A stretch of 64,000 nucleotides of DNA from Multifurca ochricompacta (Eukaryota > Basidiomycota > Agaricomycetes > Russulales > Russulaceae). Numbering within the stretch: position 1 is the first letter of the stretch; every line of letters begins with the position of its first letter. A program made the position numbers and the translations under genes. The notes under the pieces are model-generated. The model was not told the origin of the DNA. It searched no databases and saw only the letters and a program-made list of their open reading frames with translations. The stretch is from the NCBI GenBank assembly GCA_022496185.1, contig WTXG01000134.1:1-64000 (forward strand), read 5' to 3'. This document shows, in pieces, positions 46,556 to 58,666 of the stretch.

Positions 46556-49500
46556 ATGTCTTCTATCGTCTTCCCCCCCACCTTCAAGTTCGACAAACTT
46601 GATGGCTCCAACTGGCAGCAGTGGTCGGTGTCATTCACTGCCCTGCTGAGGATAAATGGAATGAAGAGGCACATTACTCATGATGCCCCTGAGTTCCTGA
46701 ATCCGCCCAAGCCAGAAGATGGAGAAAAGGATGACGAATATGCCAAGCGCTTCGCACTTTGGTCGGAGTCGATGTACTTGGAGTGGAATAGAGTAGAAGA
46801 GGTCCTCATGGGAGTTCTGGTGATGGTCACATCGCCAGAAACATACTCCCAAATTGCCTCTGACAGAACCTTTCCTTCTGTCAATGCCAAGTATGAGCGT
46901 TTGGAATCGCTCTACGGCTCAGTGGGTAGCATGGCCACCTACAACTTGTGGTGTTCTGTGTCCTCCTTCCGCTTGGAAGAAGGAAAGCAATTCAGACCCC
47001 AGTTGCAGCGTGTGTTGGATGTGAGGAGTACCCTCAAGGAAAATGGGATGGAGATCTCTGATCTCCAGCTGAGCTTTATTTTGCTCCAATCCCTACCTCC
47101 ATCCTACTCCGCCATTGCTGGCTCTATCCTGGCGTCAGGTCCTCCTGACCGCCTTTCCCCTCAGGACCTTGTGCAAAGGTTCCTAAATGAGGAAAGCCGA
47201 CTTGCCGGCCCCGCAGGAAGTGGTGTTGGGGCTGCCCTTAACAAGGCAGCCCATGTCAACAAAAATAAAAATAAAAAACAAGTAACTTTCACGCCACAAC
47301 CTGCAGGTGCATCATCGTCCAATGATGTCACCTGCTTCTATTGCCAGAAGCCGGGCCACAAGGCAAATGAATGTCGGCAAAGGAAACAGGACAGAGCCAA
47401 TGCTGATGCAGGCAAAAAGGGCAACAAGAGGAAGGGGCAAGGCCCCAGTGTACATAATAACTCCACACAAGTAGCTACCGTAGTAAATGGTAGTGGCAGA
47501 ATACAGGAGGTGCATGAGACACCTCGTATTTCACTTTACATGATGACCGAGCACACACAAGAAGCTGATGATGGCAGCAATCCTTGGATGATGGACAGTG
47601 GAGCCACCACTCACTTCACACCATACTTAGACGACTTCTCTGAGTATTTCCCACACAAGGGACATCAGGTGACAATTGGTGATGGTTCCGTAGTCCAAGT
47701 CGAAGGAACAGGCAAAGTCATACTCAAAACTCGTAATAATTATGAGTTAGAGTTAAATAATGTCTTTTACATGCCTGGTAGTGAAAGAATACTATCCACA
47801 AGCTGCATCACAGACAAGGGTGGCTCAGTGGAATTTTCTCCATCTGAGGTCAAGATAAAGTACAATAATACAATTATAGCGGAAGGTGTCAAGGCTATGG
47901 GACTCTATTGGGTCTTTGGGAAAACAATGCAAAACTTAAATACTGCATCCCACAAATCTGCATCAACTAGCCTTGAAACCTGGCATTTGCGCATGGGTCA
48001 TATGTCAAAAGAGGCCCTCAAAAGATATGCTCCTAAGGCTCTAAAAGGCCTTAGCATAGACAATAGCCAAGTGGAAGACAAGCCGTGTTATGGCTGTGAA
48101 ATGGGAAAATCACACCGTCTTCCATTCCCTCCCTCTCAAAAGAGAGCTTCAGCACCCTTGGAAGTTATTCATAGTGACCTAGTTGGTCCTTTACAATGTA
48201 CTTCAATTCAAGGGAACCTATACTTCGCCACCTTCATAGACGACTTTAGCAGGACAGCTCTAGTTGTTGCTATGAAAGCTAAAAGTGATTTTACCTCGAC
48301 GTTCTGTAACATTAAGGCATTCCTGGAAAATAAAACAGACAGGAAAATAAAGACCTTACACACAGATCGAGGTGGCGAATTTGTCAATAGGGAGCTGAAG
48401 TCTATACTTGAGCAGGCTGGCATAGAGCATAAATTGACAATGCCATACTCCCCACAACAAAACGGAAGGGCTGAAAGGTTCAACAGAACCATTATGGAAA
48501 AGGCCACCAGTATGCTGCATCATGCTGGTCTTTCCCTTGGTTTCTGGGAATGTGCAGTGCGAACAGCCTGTCACATATACAATAGAACGCCTATCCGGTC
48601 TAATAAGTGGAGGACACCGCTAGAACTTCTGGATGGGGACATTCCAGATGTGTCTTACTTTAAAATATTTGGCTGCTTAGCCTACTATACAGTCCCAGAG
48701 GACAAAAGACGTAAACTGGATCACAAAGCCAGGGAGACAGTCTTTGTCGGGTATGCACCCCACTCAAAAGGATATCTTCTTTGGGATATGCATACTCGAT
48801 CCTTCATATTGTCAAGAGATGTGACATTTGATGAAGGATCCTTCCCATCCAACCTTGCAAGGACAGCAAGGGAAAGCAAAAGGAAAAAGTTACGCCTTTT
48901 GTGTTAGAAACAGAGAGGCCTGTCCAGCCTCAACCAGTAATAGTCACAGTTCCTCAGGCTCCTGAAGACAAGGATGCCGAGGTTGAGGAACAGGAGGTGG
49001 TGGAACCTCCTCAAATAAATCCTGAGCCTACCACACCTGAAAATGAACTTGACACACATGATCAAACTATCTATCAGACGCCCCCTTCCCAAATCATGGA
49101 ACCATCAGAGCTCCCCCAGAGAACCCTGCCAAAAGACAAACTAAAAAGAATGTCGGCAAGATTTCCCAACCAGTATTTACTAGGGAAAGTCCACGCTCTC
49201 AGCAACGTGACAGGGCTGTGCAGGAAGATTTAGATCTTGATACTGCCCGTCCCAAACGTTCACGACGCATGAATCCTCGATTTTATAATGAGGATAATGC
49301 TGAGTTTGTGCAGGGTTCCTCCAGATTGGGACATATGGAATTGCTATATGCCGCAGGTGTCTCTTATAGAGATCCCCTGACCTTTCAAGAGGCAATGCAG
49401 TCTGACAATGCCAGTGAATGGCTTGAGGCATGTCAATATGAAATTGATGCCTTAGATAAACTTAATGTGTGGCGCCTTGAGGATCTTCCTAAAGGAAGAA

Positions 49501-50914
49501 AGGCTGTCAAGTCAAAATGGGTTTTCAAGCTGAAACCAGATGGACGGTTTCGTGCTAGGCTCGTGGCAAAAGGTTTCACCCAAGTAGAAGGGGTGGACTT
49601 CGACGAAACATTCTCTCCAGTCGCCAGATTTGAGTCATTAGACTACTACTAGCATTAGCTACGCTAGAGGATTGGGAAATCCACCAGATGGATGTCAAAT
49701 CGGCATTCCTACATGGCGATCTGGATGAAGAAATTTATATGGAGCAACCAGTTGGTTTCGTCGTTACTGGTCAGGAGTCCAAAGTTTGTAGGTTGCAAAA
49801 AGCATTGTATGGCCTCAAACAGGCTTCCCGAGCATGGAACCTACAATTCCATGCAGTTCTTAATGAACTGGGCTTTACTCGGACGTACTCTGATGCAGGA
49901 GTATACGTGTTTCATCAAAAAGAGGGGGATGATTCACTCTATGTCATTCTCTATGTAGATGACATTACTATACTTGGGTCTTCCAATGATAAGATAATGT
50001 GGCTGAAGTCATCACTATCTAATCGATATGAGATGACTGACTTGGGAGAAATCCAGTCATACCTTGGAGTTAACATCACCAGGGATCGTCCTAATAAGAC
50101 ACTGGAGATTGACCAAGCAGCCTACGTTTTATCTATTATTGAGAAGTTTGGGATGAGGGATTCCAACCGAGTATATACTCCACTTCCCTCTGGCGCTGAT
50201 GTACATCTGGTCAAATTTGAAGGCCAGGCATCTACTTCTGAGATAAAGAAGTATCAACAGTTGATGGGGTCTCTGCTATGGGTACAGATCGGAAGCAGAC
50301 CTGACATCAGTTTCGCTGTGGGGCGCCTTAGTAAATATGCTTCCAATCCCTCTCAAGATCACATGCGACTTGCAAAGTATGTCTTAAAGTATCTAAATAG
50401 TACAAAAGACTACAAGTTGCGGTATTCTGGAGGGAATGGGGAGAGTGGCCTTCATGGCTTTGCAGATTCCTCATGGGGAGATCAAGAGGACTGCCACTCT
50501 ACCTCAGGCTACGTGTTTTTCTTGGCAAATGGTGCCATCTCATGGTGTTCCAGAAAACAAAAAACAGTAGCACAGTCCACCACTGAGGCTGAATATATGA
50601 GCCTCTCTGAGGCTGCAAATCAGGCAGCGTGGTATAGGACTTTTATGGAGGAATTAGGGTATGAGGTATCCTCCCCTATATTACTCCACTGTGATAATAA
50701 GGGTGCCGTGGATTTGGCATTAAACCCGGTCACAGGAAGGCGGTCAAAGCATATTCCCATCAAGTACCATGCCATAAGAGGGTACATTGAATCGCACATA
50801 ATTGAGTTAGTGCGTACCCCCACAGGTGAAATGCTGGCAGATGGCTTCACTAAGTCTCTACCAAGAGCATTGTTTGAAACCATGGTAGATGGACTTGGAC
50901 TTATGCTGGAATGA
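46556..50914 (+). pseudogene. Copia gag-pol polyprotein with three frameshifts
   Basis: ATG 46556 (MSSIVFPPTFKF) is chosen over an upstream non-ATG extension because copia gag typically starts with this hydrophobic block. Order: gag, zinc knuckle CFYCQKPGHKANEC near 47335, protease MMDSGATTHFTPY near 47590, integrase zinc region H-H-C-C near 47980-48090 and core (HSDLVGPL, HTDRGGEF, YSPQQNGRAER), RT (VDVKSAFLHGD-like near 49690, YVDDITIL near 49954), RNase H (FADSSWGD near 50458, STTEAEYMSL near 50577). Frame changes fall at an A run (48884-48888), a C run (49113-49117) and CTA repeats (49643-49651). Otherwise intact. Confidence 0.93.
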
Positions 50915-51200
50915 GAAGAGCTGGAATTTGGAGACTTTGAATACCAGTTTCACTTTCCCACCATGCCATATGAACACGTTCTTAACTTCGAGAGTGACGC
51001 AAGTGGTGTGTACGAAGTAGATATGTAAAGCTTTCAGCTTGCATAAGCGAATCTACAACTCGTATGCAAAGCTCACAAACCGCGCTTGAGAGTTAGAGAA
51101 GTTGGATCTCTGGCTGGCGATATGCTCATTCAATTGTAATGACAGTGTGCTCATTCAATTCATTTCCCATCTATGACCAGATGCCTTCAGCATGGAGGGA
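50915..51200 (+). other. Copia 3' untranslated region and polypurine tract
   Basis: No ORF. The purine run tggaggga (51193-51200) abuts the 3' LTR. Confidence 0.65.
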
Positions 51201-51701
51201 TGTTGAACACAGAAGATGTTCGGTAATGCTTCAGGCATCAGGTGATTAGATTAGCTACTTTGTAGATTAGATTAGAATCCGGAGTTTCGGACTTTTACTA
51301 TATCTTTATTACTTTCTTTCTCACACTCCGCAGTAGCTGACTGATACACTGTATAACATGTGATTTCTGTAGTGGCCAATGGCCTTTCTCCCTCATGTTT
51401 ATTGTTTGGACTTTGTCCGGCACTTGTGGACTTATTCCCAGTGCACAGACCATCCCTTGGATAGTATATAAGGGTGTCTGTTTCGTCTCTTACACTTCAG
51501 AGTTTCTTCTACCTCTGAAGTGTAAGTCGTCCTCTCTACTATCATCACCACCTTTAGACTAACTCTGTATATAGTAACTTGTCTTTCTAGGTGTGTAGTA
51601 TAGTAATATAGAGTTTCTTCTACCTCTGAAGTTAACTTGTCTTTCTAGCCTAAACCGCTAACCCTCACAGTCAGTATGCTGCGCCACATGCCTGTTTCAC
51701 A
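51201..51701 (+). repeat. 3' LTR of copia element
   Basis: 501 bp, no difference from the 5' LTR seen by eye. Followed by TSD agtca and the resumed Tc1 sequence. Confidence 0.95.
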
Positions 51702-51864
51702 AGTCATCCTTCCAAGCTCTCTGCTACCTCTGAACATGCTATCATGATACAAATCACCACAGGAAAGGTTGGCAATGCTGTCCAGGCCACAAAGCACATC
51801 AATTCCATGATCCCCAACCATGTCTCTTCACAAACTGTGCACTGGGTTCTTAAACAACATTCAT

Positions 51865-52443
51865 TCAAGGCTGTAACAAAGAAGAAAATGCCACTACTCT
51901 CTGCAGTACATTGCAAGAAGCACTTAGCCTTTGCTTTGAAGTACAGAGAGTGGACTGTGGAGGACTGGCATCTGACCCAAACCTGTTGATTTTAGTCTCA
52001 TCTGACCAAATCACCCTCTTCCAGTCCTCCATAGTCCAGTTTTGGTACTTCAAAGCAAAGGCTAAGTGCTTCTTGCAATGTACTGCAGAGAGTAGTGGCA
52101 TTTTCTTCTTTGTTACAGCCTTGAATGAATGTTGTTTAAGAACCCAGTGCACAGTTTGTGAAGAGACATGGTTGGGGATCATGGAATTGATGTGCTTTGT
52201 GGCCTGGACAGCATTGCCAACCTTTCCTGTGGTGATTTGTATCATGATAGCATGTTCAGAGGTAGCAGAGAGCTTGGAAGGATGACTAAAATGAGGTGAC
52301 TGATGGTTGGGAAGGAGGGTCCTGAGTGTCCTAGAGACTCTGGACTGGCTGAGGCTGAGTCTGGAGGCAATAGTGTGAGTGGAATGACCTTCAGAGGCCA
52401 GAGAGAGCATGTTTTCTTTCTGAGCAGAGGAGGTGGGGTGCAT
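51865..52443 (-). pseudogene. Tc1 transposase fragment, right arm
   Basis: ATG at 52443, MHPTSSAQKENM. Uninterrupted from the helix-turn-helix to WKRVIWSDETKINRFGSD, which carries the first Asp of the DDE triad (SDET). It then crosses the centre of the palindrome and reads back into the other arm, so the remaining catalytic residues are missing. Usual Tc1 transposases are about 340 residues; under half is kept. Confidence 0.82.
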
Positions 52444-52864
52444 TGGGAAATTATAATATTCTGGGAATGTAAACCATGGTTAAATAGCTCTATTCCAGGT
52501 CCCATCAATATTAAGATAACTATGGTAACCATATATTAAGGATTGGTTGCTGTACATTTGGTGGAGCATCAGATTCTGATATTTCTGATACCCCCTCACA
52601 AAACTGAGTCAATGAGTCCCCAATTTGAAATGGGCATAGCTCCACAGGTTTTAATCAGAATTACATAATTATTGTTGCATTACATAACCCTTATCTTTTA
52701 CCTTTTATGGTCTACCAAGACTTTGTTTATATTTATTTTGGCTGATGTGATATTCAACAAACAGTGCAAAAGTGCAAAACATTGACTCAGTTTTGTGAGG
52801 CACTGTATGAAGTACGCTGTCACACAAGTCGTGTGGAACGTCCCGCACCGGACGTAACATCCCG

Positions 52865-53719
52865 GGCTGCCTTCTGTTTGGCCTGCCTGTCTGTGAAGGC
52901 ATCCTTAAAGCTCTTGGCTATGGTCTCCCAAAGACCTTCGCTCGTGGTACGATGCCCGCTTTCAACCTGTTCGTTCAGCCACTCCAACTGTTCCATTGTC
53001 CAGTCATCCACTGCATCCCCTTGGATCAGAGAAAGAAACAGATTGGCCTGTTGGAATGGGTTGACAATCTGTGGGACGTCATGATTGAAGTTCTTAAATG
53101 TCATGAACTCCAACATGAACTTCTTGCTTTGTGAATGGTCCCCAGTGAATGTTTGGGGTAGCACTCTGGACAAATGTCCAGAAGGGGGGGGAATGTTTGG
53201 TGGTGGTGCCACCGGGGCTGGTGGGGCAGGGTCTGGAAGTTGGGCAGTGATGGTAGACATGGGTGGATGGGATGGGGTGATGGTGTCTGTGGATTGTGTC
53301 GATATCTGGGGAGTTGTCAAAGCAGGGGCTCTGAACATGACAACTGCGGGTGCAACCGGAAATGTAGTTGCTGCTAATGCTGGTGCTTCTTCTTCACTAG
53401 GTTCTTCTACGCACTCCTCGGGTTTGGAGTCCGTGACAATGGCCGGGGGATTTTCTCTCCACGGGCCTAGTCCAAATTCAGGTGGGGCAGGTCCTGTAGT
53501 GACCCAAGAGTGTCGGCTGTCCAAGTATTGGATGCGATACCAAACTCTCTTTTCATCATTGTATTCTACCGGTTGGTATCTTCCGTCATGATAGATGTAG
53601 TATCCAAACTCGGACTCAAAGTCTTTCCAGGTGGCAGAGCCAAGTACTTGCTGTGAATGCTCGTCTCTGCATTCAATAAGCTCTTCCCGGAAGAGGGTCT
53701 GACTGCGGCTGGAAGCCAC
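52865..53719 (-). pseudogene. gag: Element D gag, N-terminal part
   Basis: ATG at 53719 (MASSRSQTLF). Open to the solo LTR at 52864 with no stop: aromatic block, acidic linker, and capsid start (QTFTGDHSQSKKFMLEF). Homologous to gag of C and E. Confidence 0.9.
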
Positions 53720-53738
53720 TGTGAGAGACTCAACTTGA

Positions 53739-54935
53739 TGTTACGTCCAGTGTGAGATGTTCTGCACGACTTGTGCGACAGCTTTGTATGTGCGTTCAGA
53801 TAAGAGATCAATAAGACCTCTTGGAGTTCGAATGGAGGAGTCAAAGTCAAAGGGGCTGTTCCCTAGTGACAATGTTGAGCGGAAAGTGCCGAAAGCACTG
53901 AGATGATCAAGTTAAAGGTTTCAAAGGGAAGTCCGGAAGACGAACACCGATGGATTCAATAAGTTGAGTCTGAGGTCTACAATGTAGCTACAGCAGACTT
54001 ATATATGTAATTGAATGGGCATCTATGAGATAAGGAACTGCGGTCAAGTGGGCCCAAATATATGGAAGTGGACAGCGTAAAGTCGGGCTTCTGATAGGAT
54101 ATTAAGTAAGTGTCCGAACGTAAAGATAAGGAGATAAAGGGTTAAACATAGGTATACAGTATGTCAACAAGGCCAAAGCAAGTCACAGGGACGGGAGTAA
54201 GGCATGTGATGGGTCCCAGGATGGGGATAATGTCACAGCAAGGTGTGGTGCTGTGTCGAAGTTCGAGGTTCGAGGTTGTCTGTCAGTGCTACAAGAGCCT
54301 TTTATCAAGTCAAGGTTCCAAGCTAGGTCAAGTTGTGCCGGTCAAAGGGGGCACACGCGCGAGACGAAGTCGAACAGTGACACTAAGTCCTGCTGCAAGT
54401 TTCAAGGGGTCGAAGTTCCTTCAAGGCGCGGCTTAAAGGTTTCAAGTGGAAGGTGTTCTCAGTCAAGTAATGTGAGTCCCAGTGCACCTGTATTGCTACA
54501 GAAGAACAGACTTAAAGTCTTACTCTGATCTACTAGGGGTTTATATACATGTGCTATGCTATGAAGGTTGGTTCTGGTAGTTACTAGAGCGTTCACTAGG
54601 TAGTCTAATGGTTGTACAGTAGAATACCCCAGAAGGATAAAGAAAGGAGAGGGGTTGCGCCCTCTGGATGTTGATCAGTAAGCCACTAAGTAAGATCAGT
54701 AAGCAAATCAGTCAGCATGTAAGTAATAAGTCCTTCATAAGCAAGTCATGTGTGTATCTGCGTGATATAGTAAAATGTAAGGCAAAAGAAAAAGAAAAGC
54801 ACATGGTACACATGACCCTAACACCAACAGACAAAACCGTCACAGATAAGATCATGAAGTGTAAAGTGGGTGGCAAGGATGGGTCGCTGTTGGGAAGGTG
54901 GAAGAAAATGGGGTTGCTCGGCAGGGATTGTAACA
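53739..54935 (-). repeat. 5' LTR of element D, interrupted by LTR4
   Basis: 578 bp without the insert. The adjacent site just left of 53739 reads, on the minus strand, AAGTTGAGTCT, the self-priming sequence. Confidence 0.93.
54231..54844 (-). repeat. Solo LTR, family LTR4, in 5' LTR of element D
   Basis: 614 bp, TGTCACAG to CGTCACA, TSD gataa (54226-54230 and 54845-54849). Confidence 0.92.
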
Positions 54936-54940
54936 GCAAA

Positions 54941-55153
54941 GCACAAGGACATATGTCGAGGGAATGCCCAAAGAAAGGCACGCGTGCAGCGGAAGCAACT
55001 GTTACACCTATCCATAACAATCCACCAACCGTCGATAAGAAAACACCAACAAAGGAGGAAAAGGTGCAAGAGATATGGGCAAACATGATGAAGGAGAGTG
55101 AAGAAGTGCGGGCCATCCTAGTAGAAAAGGCATTCGCAAAAAAGGATTTTTGA
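54941..55153 (+). pseudogene. gag: Element C gag, part 2
   Basis: Completes the zinc knuckle cut at 36782 (AQGHMSREC) and the tail ending AFAKKDF, TGA 55151-55153. The A_AAA_AAG heptamer and GATTTTT lie just before the stop. Confidence 0.88.
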
Positions 55154-58100
55154 TTGGCTCAAACCCATCGGCCTGGGCACGAGCATTACATGTAACCTCT
55201 GTGTATACTAGTCACTTCAAATCCCTGAAAATACCAGTACATTTCGAGACTACACAGAAGACAGCTGACCGAGATATCCTGATTGATTCAGGAGCCACCA
55301 ATAACTTCATCAGCCCACGAATGGCTAGAACCATGGGACTGGGGATGCTAGCACTCCCCCAAGAGAAAAATATCTGGAATATTGATGGAACTGCCAACCA
55401 AGCAGGGAAGATCACGCACTACACTGACCTCAATGTCCAAGTAGGGGAAAGAACAAAAGTTATATGCTTTCTGGTCACCAATCTAGGCGAAGAAGATTTA
55501 GTTCTGGGATATCCCTGACTTGCTGCATTCAAACCCAAGATCAACTGGGGCAATGCAACCATGGACAAGGATTTCTACCCTGTTCTCATCACATCGATGG
55601 GGTATGACTATGTGGCTTGACACTCAGCCGCATGGAGGATAGAGAAAGAGGATGAGGACCCAGGTTATTGTTTCGCTACCAAAGCATCAGAACTTGTGCA
55701 GAAGGCAGTGGAGGGGCGTACGGAAAGGACTTTCGAGGAGGTAGTACTGAAGGAATATCACCAGCACTGGAAGGTATTTTCAGAGGAGGAATCGCAGCGC
55801 TTTCCTCCTGCACAACCATGGGACCACACCATTGATTTCACACCCAATACCCCATCAGCAATCGACTGTAAAATCTACCCATTGTCACAGGCAGAACAAA
55901 CAGCGCTTACAACATTCCTCAAGGAACATCTTGCGAAAGGGTACATTCGTCCATCAAAGTCACCATATGCGTCACCATTCTTCTTCATCAAAAAGAAAGA
56001 TGGCAAACTTCGACCTGTTCAGGATTACCAACAGATAAACGCCCACACAGTGAAAAACGCCTACCCATTGCTGCTTATATCAGAACTCATCGATACCATG
56101 CAAGACAAGTCCTTGTTCTCTAAAATGGATGTCTGCTGGGGTTATAACAATATTCGGATCAAGGAAGGAGACCAATGTAAAGCCGCGTTCAAGACCAATC
56201 AGGGGCTCTTTGAGCCAAATGTTATGTTCTTCGGTCTTACCAACTCGCCCGCTACCTTTCAGTCGATGATGAACCACATCTTCCGCGACCTCATTCTTAC
56301 AGGCGAAGTAGTGGTGTATATGGATGACATACTAGTGGCTACCACGGACAACTTGACTCATCATTGAGAACGGGTGCACCAGGTGCTAGACATCCTACAC
56401 GAGCATGACTTGTACCTCAAACCAGCCAAATGCTCATTCAAACAACAAAGTGTTGAATACCTAGGAGTTATTCTAGAGGGAGGACACATACGAATGGACC
56501 CAGTAAAAGTACAAGGAATCTGGGAGTGGCCCACACCCATGTGTATCAAGGATGTGCGATCCTTCATTGGATTTTGCAACTTTTACCAACAATTTGTATG
56601 GGGATTCTCAGGAATCGCCCAACCACTGAATGGATTGTTAAAAAAGGATGTACCTTGGCACTGGGCAGATGAACAGCAGCGAGCCTTTGAGCAGATCCGA
56701 GACATCGTCGGCTCTGAACCAGTCCTCTTACAGCCGGATCTGGAGAAGCCCTTTGAGCTCGAAGTCGATGCATCCCACTTTGCCAATGGCGCCGTGTTGA
56801 ACCAAAGGGATAAAGTGGGACTACTTCACCCGGTTGCTTTCTACTTGGAGACCTTTTCACCAGTGGAGCGAAACTATGATATCTGGGATAGAGAATTGCT
56901 CACCATCGTCAAAGCATTACGACATTGGCGCCCATACCTGGCAGGAACGCCTCACAAAACCATTATCCATACTGATCATTCCAACCTACTCTATTGGAAG
57001 GAACCCCACAAAATCAGTCGACGGGTTGCTCACAAAGTCTTGGAGCTGGAGGAGTACAACTTCATACTGAAACACATTGCTGGAAGTCACAATGCCTGTG
57101 CAGACGCCCTGTCACGACGACCCAATTTCAGCAGTGGAGAAGAAGATAATAGTAATATCACAGTACTCCCAGAAGAGGTTTTTGCAAAGCAAGCGGTGGT
57201 CAGCCTTCATGACATGGACCTGTGGGCTCAGGTATCGCAGAACATGAATCCGCAGTTATGCCAATCCTGGGCAGAAGCCCATAACCTGAAACAAGTTGAT
57301 GGCTTGTGGTGGAAGGACGGGGAACGTCTTGTTGTCACCAGTGGCGACAACATTAAGAGGGGGGTGATCCATTTTCACCATGACCTCCCCTCTGTGGGCC
57401 ACCCTGGCATTGCCAATACATATGCCCTGGCCAAACGAGACTACTGGTGGCCAAATATGAAGAAAGATGTGGAAGACTATGTTAAAGGATGTGCGGATTG
57501 CCAGGCCAATAAAGTAAACACACACCCACATCCACCAGCACCATTCCCAATCACACCCATAGCGTCACAACCATTCCAAACCATTGCCATGGACTTCATC
57601 ATTAAACTTCCCGTTTCCAGAGGCTTTGACTCCATCTTGACTATCATGGATCACAACTGTTCAAAAGCGGCACTATTCATACCATGCAACGAATCTATCA
57701 CCGCAGAAGGAGTGGCCAAACTCTACCTAGATCATGTCTACAGACACTATGGCCTCCCTGAAAAGATCATTTCAGACCGTGATCCACGTTTCACCTCCAC
57801 ATTTGCCAAGGCACTCTGCAAGGTCTTGGACATCACTCAGAACATCTCAATGGCCTATCACCCACAGACAGATGGACAATCAGAAAGGATGAACCAGTGG
57901 CTCGAACAGTATCTTCGATTCTGGTGCAATGGACAACAAGATGATTGGGCCGACTGGCTAGCAATGGCCAAGTTTGCACATAACTCCTGGCCCAATGATA
58001 CCACCAAAGCCTCCCCATTTTCACTTATCATGGGATGGACGCCCCAAACCACCTGGGCCGAGAAACCCGTAAACGTCCCATCAGCCATACAGTGTATCAG

Positions 58101-58632
58101 CCAATGGGAAGAGATCCGGAAATCAGCCAAGGAGAACCTGTTAAAGGCGCAGAGGGTCCTGTCGGAAAGACCATCGAAGTTCACACCTTATCAGACTAAT
58201 GACCTTGTCTGGCTGGAAGGAAAGAACATCCATATGTCACATCCAACCGCCAAGCTAGCACCCCGATGTCACGGACCATTCGAGATAACGAGGAAGCTGT
58301 CAGATGTGTCATACGAACTCAAACTCCCGCCCACATGGAGGATCCATCCGGTCTTCCATGCCAGACTTCTGATGCCTTACAAAGAAACCACTCTCCATGG
58401 GGAAAACTTCCCGAGACCTCCCCCTGACCTTATCGATGGAGACATGGAATGGGAAGTGGAACGGATTCTAGACTCGCAACGTAAAGGCCGAGGGTGCAAG
58501 TTACACTACCTCATTAAGTGGAAAGGATTCCCAGACTCTGACAACTCGTGGGAGCCGGCCGGGAATATCTTTGCTCCGGTCCTTATCTCGGAGTTTCACA
58601 CCCGTCACCCAGAAGCACCACAGAACAGTTAA
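55150..58632 (+). pseudogene. pol: Element C pol: the best-preserved Ty3 pol in the window
   Basis: -1 frame after gag. Protease DSGATNNF near 55285; RT start near 55880 and YMDD near 56320; RNase H 56690-57120; integrase zinc region HHDLPSVGHPG to GCADCQ near 57370-57500; core AMDFIIKLP, ISDRDPRF, HPQTDGQSER; chromodomain 58445-58620 (EWEVERILDS, YLIKWKGFPDSDNSWEP). Stops at 55516, 55618 and 56365; 752 codons are open from 56374 to the TAA. All domains expected for a chromovirus are present. Confidence 0.93.
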
Positions 58633-58666
58633 AAGGAGACAACCCCAAGGGTAGAACCCCCAGTAC

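Larger units (their letters stand above)
45127..51701 (+). mobile_element. Ty1/copia retrotransposon, full length
   Basis: Two 501-bp LTRs that look identical, TSD agtca (45122-45126 and 51702-51706), half-tRNA type priming site, one gag-pol with three small frameshifts, and a purine tract before the 3' LTR. It sits inside the Tc1 relic and is the innermost and apparently youngest insertion. Confidence 0.96.
44604..52805. mobile_element. Palindromic Tc1/mariner relic
   Basis: Both ends are the same terminus (CAGTGCCTCACAAAACTGAG reading inward) and the flanks are TA (44602-44603, 52806-52807). After removing copia and one TSD the element is two 785-bp inverted arms around a 52-bp centre (51969-52020). 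Each arm holds the same 5' half of a Tc1 transposase gene. Confidence 0.9.
44060..52859 (+). repeat. Solo LTR1 in element D gag, split by Tc1 and copia
   Basis: TGTTAC at 44060 and GTAACA ending 52859; about 595 bp remain once the Tc1/copia block is removed. TSD tcccg (44055-44059 and 52860-52864) within gag. TATATAAG near 44394 gives plus orientation. Confidence 0.92.
36783..54935 (-). mobile_element. Ty3/gypsy chromovirus element D, carrying nested inserts
   Basis: LTRs are both 578 bp once an LTR4 insertion is removed from the 5' one. TSD gcaaa (36778-36782 and 54936-54940). Gene order on the minus strand is gag, pol, ORF3. Inserts: solo LTR1 with Tc1 and copia (44060-52859), LTR3 (39674-40929) and LTR4 (54231-54844). 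Closely similar to element A. Confidence 0.95.

Noticed and set aside
36783..53740. The inverted A/D and Tc1 arms as assembly artefacts.
   Set aside because: Each junction has its own exact target duplication (gcaaa, tcccg, TA, agtca), which misassembly would not create; long-read confirmation would still help for the palindrome.
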